From: Rhizopus arrhizus
Lineage: Eukaryota > Mucoromycota > Mucoromycetes > Mucorales > Rhizopodaceae
Assembly: GCA_024220505.1 (NCBI GenBank)
Contig: JAKZZE010000022.1
Location: 124,001 to 188,000 of the forward strand
Length of the DNA: 64,000 nt
Direction of reading: 5' to 3'
The first letter of the stretch is position 1. Every line of letters starts with the position of its first letter. The notes beneath the pieces were generated by a model that made no database searches, had not been told where the DNA came from, and saw only the letters and a list, made by a program, of their open reading frames with translations. This document shows, piece by piece, positions 23,873 through 35,887 of the stretch. The position numbers were made by a program, and so were the translations under genes.

Positions 23873-25206
23873 ATGCTCTTTGCAGACAGTTTAGTAACTA
23901 TCAAGGTCCAAAAGCCTTTTGGTATCTGGTCCTTGCGGCTGCATGGAATGCTTAGTGTCTGGTTGCCAATGGTGCCATTTCAACATCAGTCATTTTTACC
24001 TCTTCAGTATGTTTATTCTTGACATAAAAAAATACTTTTGTTCCTATGTACAATAACTTCTTTTAAAGATATAAACCAAAAGTATATTATGATGCTTTTG
24101 TTTCATTTTCAGTATAAAATCTATGTTTTTAAATGATTTATTAATTTTTGAAAAATAGCGTTCTTGAAATGAGTAATTTCATACTCTTGAAATTCAAGTA
24201 ATATTCGGTATTGTTTGAAGTGTATATCTTTCAAGTCTTTCATATTTGAGGAGTGTTATGAACCCTTATGGTTTATAAACCTTGACCGCGCCTGGTTCTA
24301 TTTTTAGGTTGCTGTTTAAAACAAATGCTTACTGTTTCGATTCTTTAAGTTCACACTTCATTTAAATTTATACCTAATCTTTTATATAATTTAGCTGAAT
24401 AGTCTCTAAATGCTATTTTTATTGCATTACAACTCTTTAAATGTCTGTTGACAATCTGAAAGAAGAAATTATTTTTGACAAGTATACAACAATAATATAT
24501 ATAATATTGATGTGTGTAGTTTGTAGTTGATTAAAAGTGAAATAAAATAAAAAAAAAAAGGAAACTTGATAATCGACGAGTCTTTTGAATCTCTTTATCA
24601 AGTGAAGACAAGAGGGAGTGCTCATTAAATACAAACTACGTATTGTTTTATAAAATTAATAATTGAGGAACCGATGACTATAATACTACGTATTATATAG
24701 GGGTAGCTTTAAATTATATAACATGGAGATCTTGAGTAATCCTATACGACATTTAAGTGTTTAATAAGGAAAATACGATAATGCACTTGTAGAGAATCAA
24801 TAAAATTATTGTTGTATTCAGTCCAGTCACTACATGCAACAGTAGAGTGACATTGTGGTTTCTTGTTAAAATAAAAGATTGTAAAATTCAACGAGACCGA
24901 AAAAGTACATTCTATTTAATATAATTATACTTTGTATTTATATTCTCTTCATAAAAACTACTCAATCTTTTCTGAGATACTTTAGTTAGTTGTCGCTATA
25001 GAACGAGGATAAATAAAGTTTTAAATCTGTTCTTGGTCATACAAGTAAACTGCCTATATTTATTTTTTAAGTTGATTGTTGTAAAGCATTCGTTATTCTA
25101 ATTCCATAATTTCAATATAAATCATGTTTAAAATGATTCGGAATACAATAAATTTTTTAAAATAATTACTATGTCAATTTTTATTACTTTTATCCAAAAG
25201 TGCTAT
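23873..25206. other. AT-rich intergenic, no gene seen
   Basis: Only short frames with antisense-type composition. It follows the transposase fragment and precedes the 3' end of the F-box gene. Confidence 0.4.
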
Positions 25207-26797
25207 TTATTGTATAGAATCAAAAGACCAAAGGCGCACACATGATTTCACTTCATCATTCATAAAAGCAACTATTCGGTCTTCGTCAAAACAAAGGGAT
25301 TTTATATGTTGAAAAGGAAGATCCTGTAAGCAAGATTGATTTCTATTTATGTTGATAGTTACTGTTTCCATATCATTATTCTTCAATAGGTTCCAAACTT
25401 TAATTCCTGATCGATCAGCACTTAATAACTTTTCTTTTTCCATAGCCAGCGCCTCTACTCTAAATGTATGACCATATATTGTTTTTTTAAAATAAACAGC
25501 TAATTTATGATCTTTGATGGATACTATATACTGTTTGATAGTATTATTAGGATGGGCTGTTATCAAATAAGGTGGAGAGTAGACCATGGATGTAATCAAA
25601 GAATTGTCACAATTATCATTATTATTGTTATGGCGAGAGTAATAGCTCATGCTTGAAGAAAAGAAAAATGGTTCAGATTCTAGAGCAGTAACATGTTGGG
25701 AGGATTTGATAGAAGTAGGCGATAATATAATTTCTTGTAAGCCAACCGAGCTAGCATGGTTTCCCATTGAAAGGCCAAAGCATACAATAGCCTTCCACAA
25801 AAGTCGATTGTTATTGTATGCGTGGATATCGATATTCACTGGGTTCCAATCAACAGAACTTTGTAGCTTGTGAATTAACTTGACTGAGTTTGTCTCATCA
25901 ATATAAATTGCTGATAATTCCATATTTTTTGTGCATAGCAGAATCATTGGAAAGCATATACCAATCGATATAACGCTGTTGTCTTCACTGAAATATGGGC
26001 TGTAATTCGCTATTTCCTTTATATTCAAATCACCAAAGTAATAATTAATCTCCCATAAAGCAAATCCTCCATTTGTATAGCCAGCGATCAATTGATGTGG
26101 ATTTCCTTCTATTAACTTCATAAATGTTATATTGTATGCTTTCAAAGCAGTTGATTCTATGCGATAAAGCAATTTTGAGTCATTTTCTATGTATTTCCAA
26201 ATATCTATGGCGTTATAGTTTTCTGATACTATAAAAACCAGATCTTTTACTATTTGGAGTAGCTGGCGACTGTTTGAATATAGTTTTGTATCATTTCCAG
26301 CAGGAATATTATCCACGTAACAATTTCCTATTGTTGCCGATTTCTTTATTAGAATATGATAAAGTTTTCAGCTAATAGAATTATATCTAGCTACCTGATA
26401 GCCAATTTTCATGAACTCTGTACTTTGCTTTCCAACTTCCTCCATAGCGTGTTACTGAGACTCTCCGCTTGTTATCAGTCAAATGTAATCCTTGCTCACT
26501 ACTCGTTATAGAATCACGAAAACGATAATAAAACAAAGGTTTCCACAACTACAAAAATAGGATTCAATATAAAGTATAATTATGACAATGCACCTTTTAT
26601 ACCATCTCGTCATTTGCTAATCGAGCCCAATGAGAACTAACAGCTGCGCATTGCACAAGATCGGCTGAAGACAAATAGCTGAGAACTTTAAGGGCTAATT
26701 CTTTTGAAAATAAATTCAAAACAAAATCAATACGTTTCTCGTTATGAGCTGTTTTTTTTAAGCGCTTTTGGCGTTTGCGTGCAGGCTCAAGATTCAT
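25207..26797 (-). CDS. F-box protein with C-terminal beta-propeller-like (WD40) region, 489 aa
   Basis: Exons 26603-26797, 26395-26548, 25207-26327 in phase. Residues 1-20 are strongly basic (RKRQKRLKK), a possible nuclear signal. Residues about 29-70 form an F-box (LFSKELALKVLSYLSSADLV, CAAVSSHW, LWKPLFYYRF), which recruits the substrate receptor to SKP1 in an SCF ubiquitin ligase. The remaining 370 residues contain weak WD-type repeats (IAGYTNGGFALWEINYYFGD; YGHTFRVEALAMEKEKLLSA DRSGIKVWNL; VRLWSFDSIQ at the end), presumably the substrate-binding propeller. I cannot name the orthologue. The start is the first ATG of the basic N-terminus; about 1 kb separates it from the divergent MED20 gene. 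Confidence 0.82.
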
Positions 26798-27835
26798 TTA
26801 AAAAGCATGATAAGAAAAAAAAATAATGCTTTCATAACTAAAAATTAAAAATAGTAATGTTTTATTGGATAAGACATTCTGAAACTTTAAATAAATCGTA
26901 ATCTTTATTGGTCAAATTCGCATAGTTCAGACAATAAACTGTCAAATGTCAACATATCTTCAATAGCCCAAATAGCACATAGTATTGCTAGATAAAGGTG
27001 GTATCTTTCATATATTTTTAGAGCTTAGAAACTTGTCAAAAATGTTTTACCTTGTTTTCAAATAAGCTTGACAGAATTATATGTTCAGTAAATTCAATTG
27101 AGAGTACCTTAAAAAGACATAATATTTTTTTATAAAATAATTGAAGTCGAATGATACATTTGTGATGAGTAGAAGAGCTTTTTAAGATATCTGTTCAAGT
27201 CAAGATGTAAAAAAAAATCTCCTTCTTGTTCAACTTATCACAGGTTTAATTCTAGCCTGTGCTGATTATTCGTATTGTTTATCTCTACTGCTATGAATAC
27301 CCTTAACGAATAGTTAAATATGTAAATAAAAGTTTACAAAATATTAAAAGTTAAAAATGCATGGTTTGTTCGAAACAACAAAGCTGACGCTCCATAGAAA
27401 CTATAATTCTTCATGTTAGTCTTCGATGTCCAACAAAATATAGTTATTTGATTTTTTTAAAAAAAAAAAATGCCTTTTTATGATAAAATGGTTTTTTACT
27501 AATTGAATTGGTTGTATAACAAATCAGTTCATGTGTTATAAAATTAATTACAAAAAATTTAGCCATCAAACTGTATTGCATTCTCATCCAATTTTTGTCA
27601 AGGCTTGAATCTATTATGCATATTCAAACAAATGAGTTGATCACTTTTTTTTAAATTCAGCCAATTTGACAAAATAGCTTTGAAATTAGCATACAACCAG
27701 GTACATTTATAAACGGGATTGGCCCAAACAACTATTTATTTTGTATCAGTCGCTAAGCCACACCTTTAAATGGTTTATTACTATTTTCATAAGCGCCTTT
27801 TTTAAAAATGCGCTTTTATTTTTCAAACTAAAAAT
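26798..27835. promoter_or_regulatory. Divergent intergenic region between the F-box gene and MED20
   Basis: About 1.04 kb without coding signal, holding the 5' regions of two divergently transcribed genes. It is AT-rich with several A and T runs (for example 27461-27470). No specific factor site can be named. Confidence 0.4.
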
Positions 27836-28621
27836 ATGGGCATTACTTGGTAATGTAACGTACAAGGCTTATCTAATTCACTGTTTATATACTCACCTAT
27901 TTGCAGTCTCGTTCGTTGGAAAAATGCGACAGGCATGCGTGATTTTACTTTTATAGCTGAACATGTCACCAAATCCTTACAAGGCAAAAATACGGGGCCT
28001 TGGTCACTTTCATTCAAAGTATTTCGTGACATTAATAATAACAAGGCGGTATCATTAAAGGATAGTAAATTACTTTATCAAGTCTCTCTTGGGCAACAAC
28101 CTGGAAATGTATATTGTATGGTGGATGGCAGCGTGGTTGTTGAAGCAGGAAAAGAAATGGAAATCATTTTATCGCGTCTCAAAAATCTATGGCAATTAAG
28201 GCAGAATGTCACAATAGAAGTAAAATACACAAAGACAAAACAAAACAACCCTCGCTTGTATTCACAATGTTTTTTATAATTGTAGGGGACAAGTTATGAG
28301 ATTGGTGATTTTACTTTAAGAGTAGCCAATATTTTATTAGGATCAACTTATAAAGGATTATTATTGGAGGTGAGAGATATAAAAGAAAAGACAACAGAAG
28401 ATTCACTCTTTTAGTAGATTGATTATCACCCTTGCTCAACACCAAACAATGCAAGTGAATTATTTAAAGAGTTTGTTCAATCCATTGTTCCTCCAACTGC
28501 TCAGTTATCATGTGAATATGAGTATAATTATGAAGCTGTAGGATTAAGTAATCATGAATTTACGACTGCTCACACAAGTTATCAATACATTATGCTTTTT
28601 AAAAATGATGGTCTATTTTAA
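27836..28621 (+). CDS. MED20: Mediator complex subunit 20 (MED20/TRFP), 204 aa
   Basis: Exons 27836-27849, 27907-28219, 28286-28369, 28418-28621, all in phase. The protein starts MGITCLVRW, as MED20 proteins do (MGVT-type start). It contains QVSLGQQPGNVYCMVDGSVV, EIILSRLKNLWQLRQ, SYEIGDFTLRVANILLGSTYKGLLLEIDYHPC (in blocks) and a C-terminal HTSYQYIMLF, all typical of the TATA-box-binding-related fold of MED20. It is a head-module subunit of Mediator that pairs with MED18 to contact RNA polymerase II. Length agrees with the family (about 200-215 aa). Exon 1 is only 14 nt. It converges on the GPI-protein gene with 60 bp between the stops. Confidence 0.88.
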
Positions 28622-28681
28622 TTCTTTATCTATTGTGTATCATATTTATAATACCCCTTTTTAAATAAATACAAAAAAAAT

Positions 28682-29541
28682 CTATAAAAACAAAGATACA
28701 AGGGCAACCAAGAAAACAATGCTTGGCGTTTTGTACGCAGACGCGGAACTTGCTACAGGATTTGGTGTTGTTGAAGCTAATTGGGTAGCAAGGTGTGTGC
28801 TAGAAGCAGTAGTAACAGCAGAATGTGTGCTAGAGGCTGCAGTAGTCATAATCACGGTGCTATGTTGCTGAATAGTGGAGGAACCACTAGGCGCAGCAGA
28901 TGAAATGGCGGAACTGTTAATGGAATTAGTGCCACCGGTTATGTTAAATGAGCTTGAATAAGAAGTCTCCCTGTAAACATTCAATGTACGTAAGATATAG
29001 TCCATTTGAATATCCTTCTTTTAAAACTTACATGCTACCATTGCTTGTAGAATAAGAAAACATAAATGAGTAAATTGCATTTTGTGACAGATTAGTGGGG
29101 ACCTAATACGTACGTATAATCCATATTAGGATATCAAGCACGCCTCAATTCAATTTCTTGCTTTTCAGCTTTTTTTATACCTTCCAGCTATAATTTCCAG
29201 CATCACCGTCAACATTAAAGGATATACCAGTCAATTGCATCGTTTTGGGATTTAAACCTGTCAATAAGTATACAGTTGTAATATCAGAAGTACCATTTAA
29301 CCATGCTAAATAACATATTTTCAATTGACTTGTATTAGGAGTGAGTAATTGTACTTACAAATAGTTACGCTACATAAGAAGGTTAATTTTTTTTTTTTCA
29401 AATGAGACAATAAAAATTTGAAAAGGCTTACTTGGTGCCTGCTTTAAATGATGTGCCCTGAATAGGATTAGTTATGTAGTAGGACCCAAAAACGCTTTGA
29501 GCTAAAAATGCCAAGAAAACTGTACAAATATATATTTTCAT
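28682..29541 (-). CDS. GPI-anchored Ser/Thr-rich surface protein with Kre9/Knh1-type N-terminal domain, 201 aa
   Basis: Exons 29432-29541, 29359-29369 (11 nt), 29181-29305, 29032-29102, 28682-28970, in phase. Residues 1-20 are a signal peptide (MKIYICTVFLAFLAQSVFG). Residues about 21-117 match the Ser-Thr-rich GPI-anchored membrane (Kre9/Knh) beta-sandwich domain: YYITNPIQGTSFKAGTNVTI, SWLNG, VYLLTGLNP, FNVDGDAGNYSWKVP and FSYSTSNGS. A low-complexity Ser/Thr region follows (about 118-180), a likely O-mannosylation stalk. The end is a hydrophobic tail (SIVFLVALVSLFL) after small residues, the pattern of a GPI attachment signal. It is probably a cell-wall or plasma-membrane protein. The 11-nt second exon is required to keep the NVTISW motif. 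Confidence 0.85.
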
Positions 29542-30813
29542 TGTGTGTAAATGAAGAAAAAGAATTAATAAAATAGAAAAAAAAAGCTTGAATTTAAAAT
29601 AAAATCATTCTATTTCCCGAACAACTTTTTATATGAAACTTAACCATGTGTCATGTTGTTTAATAAAAGAAAAAAAAAAGTTTTACAATAAAAAAGGACC
29701 CTGGCTTATGTTTTTTTTTCATTAATTTTTCATATTGCGTACGCATGGATTAATTTTATATTTATCGTGCATGTAAAAAAAAATAAACCAATCACTGTTA
29801 TATTTCTTACATTGAGATTCATGTGTATTTTGGGTTTAACACAATCGTCATAGACAAAAGGGTCAGTGCTGCTTAAGATGATACAGGGGTAACGTTACAC
29901 TGCGTTTTATTTTCTGCAATATAAGTAAGGACATGTTAATCGCTGTGTCTTACTTTTAGTTTGATAATACTTTAGTTTGTTATCAAGGTCCGTACCGATT
30001 AAATTTTTCCGTATTTTTAATTTTTATTTTTTGTTTAATTTTTATTATTATTGTCATACTTGAGCGTTTTATTTCCATTGTCAATATTCATGGCCTATTT
30101 GCTTTTCTATTCATCAAACATGGAAAGGGAGATACTTTAGATTTTTTTTAAAAAAAAATCTTTATTCGGTTAATTGATCTAGCGTTAGCTTTTTTTTTTT
30201 TATTATTAATTATAAAAAACCAAAATATTAAAAAGATAAATTAGCTTTAATGATGAACTCTTTCAGCTTCATTATCTTGAAGTATATATTCTATGCTTAA
30301 AAGGAAGAAGTATTTGTCCATTTAAATATTAAAACAATCTTTACTTTATTTACTAGAAACCTTTTAGGATTTTGTACCTTTTTTAAAACTGAAACCTCTC
30401 CGATTTAATTTTATTAAAAAGCCAATTGCAATACTTGGTAACCAATCATTATAGTAATACGGTGATGATACAATTTTTTAAGTCTTTAAGAATAGACAAG
30501 GGTTCATTTTGCTTATTATACCTATTCTTTAATATATAATACCCTATTTTATTATTTCCACATAGCATACGGTCCAGTCTCAATGATCTGCACAAGTGTA
30601 ACGTTTTCTGCAAATCAAAGTTTGAACGTTGTACAGTATCTCCACGTGCTCTCTTTTCTTTAGTTCCTGAAGATCAATGGAAGACATTTGAAAACAATTT
30701 CAATTTTATTATTATCAATTAACCTCTCTTTCGAAAATTATTTGCAATAATTAACCTAATTTCGATGATAAAGTATGCTTAAACTTATGTTCACAGCAAA
30801 TATTCTACTCTCC
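29542..30813. other. Intergenic, no gene seen
   Basis: AT-rich, with many T and A runs (for example 30190-30200). It contains the upstream region of the GPI-protein gene. No coding signal on either strand. Confidence 0.45.
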
Positions 30814-31464
30814 TTCTCTATAAAGCAATCAAACATCAAGACCTTTAGCTAATTATTTGATCCTTATTAAATCAAGAGCGTCATAAATAAAAATCTCTTA
30901 TTTTAATAAATCTTCTTATTTTTGTGGTGCATTTATGCTTTCTGTTGATAAAAACATCTATTAAAAATGTCGACTCTTTCCAGCACATACCTCATTGAAT
31001 GTGTAAGCACAAAGTAAAAAAGGATCAGGTATATTTTCTTTATAAAGGAATTTACTGTAAAAATGAAAGAAGGTGATGCTATGTCTTTTATTATGTAAAT
31101 GAGGGATAGGTAAAGAGAGAAAAGAAAGAAAAAAAGATTGTATAGAGCATGATATTATATTTGATTCAGATACTGAAATAATTAAGGACAGTTTGTCTTG
31201 GAAAACAGATACAAGCAGGCACCTTTATAACCCTATTTATTCTAAAACAAAATTAAACCGACAAGAATGATTCAATAGAGACAAAAGATTTTATATGAAC
31301 ATGAATTCGTCAGCTAATAGTTCAATGGAAGACCACTATGCCAAAGCAGCCGTATGCTTGGCAAAAAAGACAGCTTTATCTTTTGATGCAGATGTATATA
31401 TATATATATATAAAGGGAAATGGTTCACCAAGCAATTTGCATGACAAATATTACCACAAGATAG
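30814..31464 (+). repeat. Dispersed 650-bp repeat, copy 1
   Basis: Nearly identical to 39701-40352 in the same orientation, with only scattered substitutions plus a short difference where this copy has (AT)n at 31393-31412 and the other has A/G runs. Both copies carry the short plus frame MNMNSSANSSMEDHYAKAAV followed by CLAKK and a GTATA donor-like site. Homology begins at TCTCTATAAAGCAATC and ends at ACCACAAGATAG; flanks differ. No inverted terminal repeats or target duplications are obvious. Confidence 0.88.
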
Positions 31465-32142
31465 GTAATATTTGTTGGTTCATCATTTAATAATGAACTT
31501 TTGATTTTGTCTTGGAACTCATTCCTTTACCTTCTTTTCGCACCACTGAATGGCTTATTGGACTGATATTCTTGTTCTAAAACAAGAGAAACCATGAGAA
31601 ATACACAAAATCTACTCGGTCTATTCGGGCTTCGTATCATAGCCTTTTTGTATTTTTTTTTTGGATAGCTCGCCATCTTTGTTGACATGCTGTCCAGTCT
31701 TGGTGTGGTACTGCCCAAGGTCCATCTGTTTGGCACCATGCCTTAATATTGAAGTGTCGTATCTATGCCCTGAATCTTTTGAAGGCTATGCGGACGAGCC
31801 GCTACACCATGGTATGATTCATCATGGACTTTGAGTTAGTCATAAATAAAAGAACAGTGATTCAACAGGCTGTTGGAAGCTTGCTAAAACTACAATAAGC
31901 AAAGCTTCTCTGTGGGCACCGCTTTATAGAGCATAGATCAAGAACTTCAAACAAAAAGAGGAAAGTATCAAGCACTGTTGCAAAAAAGGCATGCAAAAGC
32001 AGTAATAATCTCCGAACTATTTGTCACATTCGGTAAATGTTGGATTATGCAACTATCAACAATACATAATCCCCACTTTGTATGATTTTATAAAACAAAA
32101 AGTAAGGGAATGATATAATAAAGAAAAAAATAAGCTTTGTGC
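31465..32142. other. Intergenic with decayed coding traces
   Basis: No intact gene. The minus frame 31527-31739 and plus counterparts look like debris, possibly transposase-derived, but nothing can be named. T and A runs are frequent. Confidence 0.3.
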
Positions 32143-34188
32143 CTAGGAATATAAAGTCAAAAATGACACCATTGGCAGATCGTTGAGTTTTTTTTTTTCT
32201 TCATCACTCAGTTTTGGTCTTCCTCTTCCTCTTACCTTCTTTACATGATCTATATCATCGTTACCACTGTTGCTGCTGCTGCTAATAAATTGCTCAACGT
32301 GTGATGTTTCCATTGCTGTTTGCTTTTTTTCCCTTAGCAAGTTGAGAGATATCAGTAACGGTTTTTTTTACACATTTAAATTCGTAAAGAAATAAAATAC
32401 TTTTAAGCTTTTCTCTTTACGCCTCAAGGGAACGACCAACCTATCATTTTTTGCTTTAGACATATTATCTGAATACATATTGTCTAATTAAATTACAAGA
32501 AAGCGTGTTAAAATGATGAGACAAAAAAAAAAAAAAAACTATGCCATATTATGGTTGATTACTTACTGTCAATATCTTCATTAGAAGGAGAGTTGAGTAA
32601 ACTTCTAAATTCTCTTTTCAAAGAGCTCTCAGAATCAGCAATCGATACATCAGATATAATTGACCGACTTCTACTGTGCAGAGGATGTATCATAGTGATC
32701 TTACTATAACTTTCCAAGGGATCATTATCAATAGTCATGGTTGAAGCATTAGGGCCACTAACAGCTGCTTCGTCCAAAGATGATCTATTTCTATTACGCC
32801 TTATAATTTCTTGAAGAAAATCTAGTATCAGACAGAAAACACAGTGTAAGCAATGGATCTTGCTGTTGTAGTTATAGCTTATTCAAACCTATTACTTACT
32901 ATGACAGTCATTTGAAGTATATGTAATTTCTCATGGAGCGGTGTGATTTGAATGGTCTACCATTCTGCTTGTTACTGGGGTTGTTATCATATGCCATGTC
33001 ATTTGCTTGATTGTTTTGTTGAACTCACTGCTTTCAACATCTATTACGTAATATATACACATATTTATGATTTTTTGATTTTTGCCTTATATAAAAGATT
33101 TTCAAATACATACCATCAAAATGAGAAAGATCGATAAGCGGGATGGACACGTTATCATCCCTATCTGTTCTTATTTTCTGAACATCTATTTGATGCAGGC
33201 CTTCACGTGCATATCTCATCCTTTCTTCTGTTAAAGCACCTTCGTGCTGGCCATGATCCTACAAATTTCCATCCAAACTAGGGTCGGATATACACAAGAT
33301 ACCAAAGGAATTTTCTGGAGGAATACGTGACTTATCTTCATCTGTGTAATACATGTTGTAAGAGTGAGGCTCATTATTTCCCGTTGAATCTGGTATTTCA
33401 ACGTCGTCACCACGAGATTCCTGGTTTATTTTTTGATTTTCTTCCAGAATTCGACTCTCGTTTTCGTTTAATGAACAATAAATATAGATAAATGAGTATA
33501 ATTAAGTATGGCTCTTTATCAGAGTATTGAGCTTTTTCTTTTACCAAGTCCTTCCCCAGTAGCGGTATTTTCGTAAAGCTCAGTATCATTCGAAAGTCTT
33601 TATTCATTGATAAGTTTACGTAAAAGTATCCTTCTTTCACATCCTCTCCAAGTTGAATAGGTGTTATTTCAGGATGGATCATTTTTCTTAGTCTTTCTGG
33701 TATGAGAGAGGCCCTTAGTGTAATTGTTATGGCAAGTGCTTGCATTTGAAACTTTTCTTTAATAACTTTTCCTAAGAACGCCCTGATAGTAGGTTGCTGT
33801 TTCATTGCACTGGTAGCGAGTAAAATTAAAGGATATTCCTCCTCATTTGTTCTACTGATATTCTATTCATTGTCATAACTATGAATTGTTTATTGAACAA
33901 AATCCAAACCGACAATCACCTTTACACCGTAATTTCTAGAAAAAAATTTAGTTGCGAGTTTTTTCCAATCAATAGAATAAAATCGTAAAACAAGATTTTG
34001 CTTGTCGTTATTCTTTGAAATATTACATTTACACGTAAATGTTTATATTTATAAATGTGATGATTATGAACAACTTACGCAATATAAGGTTCATAGAGTA
34101 AGAAATATACCTTCCCGTTAGCATGATCAAGCTCCATTGAGTGAGGGAAAAAAATACCAGCAAAAGTGGAAGTAATAATAGATTGCAT
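32143..34188 (-). CDS. AT-hook protein of unknown function, 431 aa, nine exons
   Basis: Exons from the 5' end: 34111-34188, 33920-34012, 33545-33838, 33303-33456, 33114-33239, 32961-33023, 32567-32821, 32441-32483, 32143-32332; all phases agree. Residues 1-155 look like a folded domain (LVLRFYSIDWKKLATKFFSR; EYPLILLATSAMKQQPTIRA; ALAITITLRASLIPERLRKM). The middle is acidic, serine/asparagine-rich and probably disordered. The C-terminus has an AT-hook, RGRGRPKLSDEEKKK, which binds the minor groove of AT-rich DNA. This suggests a chromatin or kinetochore-type role, but I do not recognise the N-terminal domain. Several internal exon edges (33240-33302 and 32822-32960) are inferred from phase and need transcripts. 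Without the first of these introns the frame meets a TAG. Confidence 0.7.
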
Positions 34189-35887
34189 TGTCTGTAGTAT
34201 TCTTAGTCTAGTTTTGGAGTTAATATAGAACACATATCAAGTTTGGCTGCAGTTCATTAATCTATATTCTCGGAATGATTCACAAATATAAAAAGCGTGA
34301 TTAATCAGCTATAAACTAAGCTCATGCTCTATCTCTTTTTCTGCTCAAGGTTGCCTAATTAATTAATTAGCATACAGCGATTGTTTGGTCTTGTGTGTAA
34401 ATTACGAGTATTTTTTGTTTATGTTGTGATTCAGATGTGCAACATCGTGTCAACTCGCTTTGAACATTTTTTTTTGTAATCTACAATACAAAGCGTCTAG
34501 TGGTTATTGAAAGCTCGTTTCCTTGTACTTTTCTAGAGTGGTCTATCCCAGTATGCTTCAGAAATTTTGTCCTCTATATAACAAAATTTTTGACAACACA
34601 ATTTGATACCAATTAAACAACTATAACTCAATGATGTCTACAGACTTTCAAACATGAAGCTATGAAAATCATATTTTTTTTTCAACCAGGTTCTCTTGGA
34701 TTGATGTTAAATTTTGATTGTTTAAAAATGTCATGTCAGTGGATTTATGAGCAAAAACTTCCTCCCCCCTGATGCTGCTATTTATGGGCATGTTTGGGTA
34801 GAAATGTCATGGCTTTCACAGCAATCTGCAAAAGCTTTCCATGAATCTCCGTAATATGGGCTGACATCACAATGATAACGCATATCGCTCCAGCAGTAGT
34901 GAGTATCAGTTGCTCCAGTACGCGATTTTTGATGAAATAACATGTCTATGTACTGGTCTCTCTTTAAGATGCAAGGGCCTTGATCTTATATGTATTTTGT
35001 GTATCTAAAACGAATAAGGTGTGATTCTCAATGGACTCACTATTTTTTTGTATGCCGTTAAAAAACGTCTTGTATTACCCACTCAGTTTATTAAAGCTAT
35101 GTTTACTGAATGAAGAGAATACATAGGAGCCACAAAAAAATTTGATGGCATGAATACCATGAAAGCGTACTGAAATAAAAGAGGTGTTAATAAAGTGAGT
35201 ACGAAGTAACAAATGATCAGTACATGATTAAAAGTGAAAGCTATGCAAGCGATCCATAATAAAAATCTTACTGTTATGATTGAATAAAAAAGTGGAATTA
35301 GTCTTAATTCTATGTTAACTGATGGTAAGCATTCATTTGCACTGTGTATGTTATATAGCACTTTGCTCTATATACAATTTATACCGTACTACCTCAATTT
35401 CCAAATCACATTGTTATGTTCTAAGGTATAGTTTGTATCGAACAAGCTTTCTCTTTCTCCCTTACATAATAAAGGTATTTAAGAGATTTATCGATTGCTT
35501 GTCTTATTTATTGGCTTTATTCATCGAGAAATATAGCATGTCTATTTCACACTGGTCAAAAGAAGATAACGTAAAGAAAACTTTCGTGTTTCAGTTACCT
35601 GTTTTTGTGTTTCCTTAGCAGCTGGGTGATGTTGGCTCCTTCCTCCTTACTTGGCAGGAATATTTTAAGATATGATTCCTTTTTCTAGACATAAGAAATA
35701 AGTTTTATATATACTGTCTTTGTATGATTTGCATGTATATGTAATGGCTCGGTTATATAAAAATGGTATGAGCATAACGTTGTTGCACCAATTAAAGTGT
35801 TCTTGTACACAGATTCTTAAATGCGTCTGTTAATCAGAAAAGCATAAACTTTTCTTTTCTTTATTTCAGTATCATTGTATATCCATA
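34189..35887. other. Intergenic with a possible membrane-protein relic
   Basis: Mostly non-coding. A minus frame at 35083-35361 is very hydrophobic (FLLWIACIAFTFNHVLIICY) but has no plausible start context or extension. It could be a relic of a membrane protein or chance. The last 200 bp hold the 5' region of the 722-codon ORF. Confidence 0.3.

Noticed and set aside
33251..33262. In-frame TAG in the AT-hook gene, suggesting stop-codon read-through or a pseudogene
   Set aside because: An intron 33240-33302 (GTATCT...GAAG) removes it and keeps the phase (SFG-ALTEERM), and all other exons are intact. Read-through is unnecessary.
35083..35361. Hydrophobic 92-codon minus frame as a membrane-protein gene
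   Set aside because: No recognisable family, no plausible extension or leader, and no conserved motif. AT-rich DNA easily yields hydrophobic frames.
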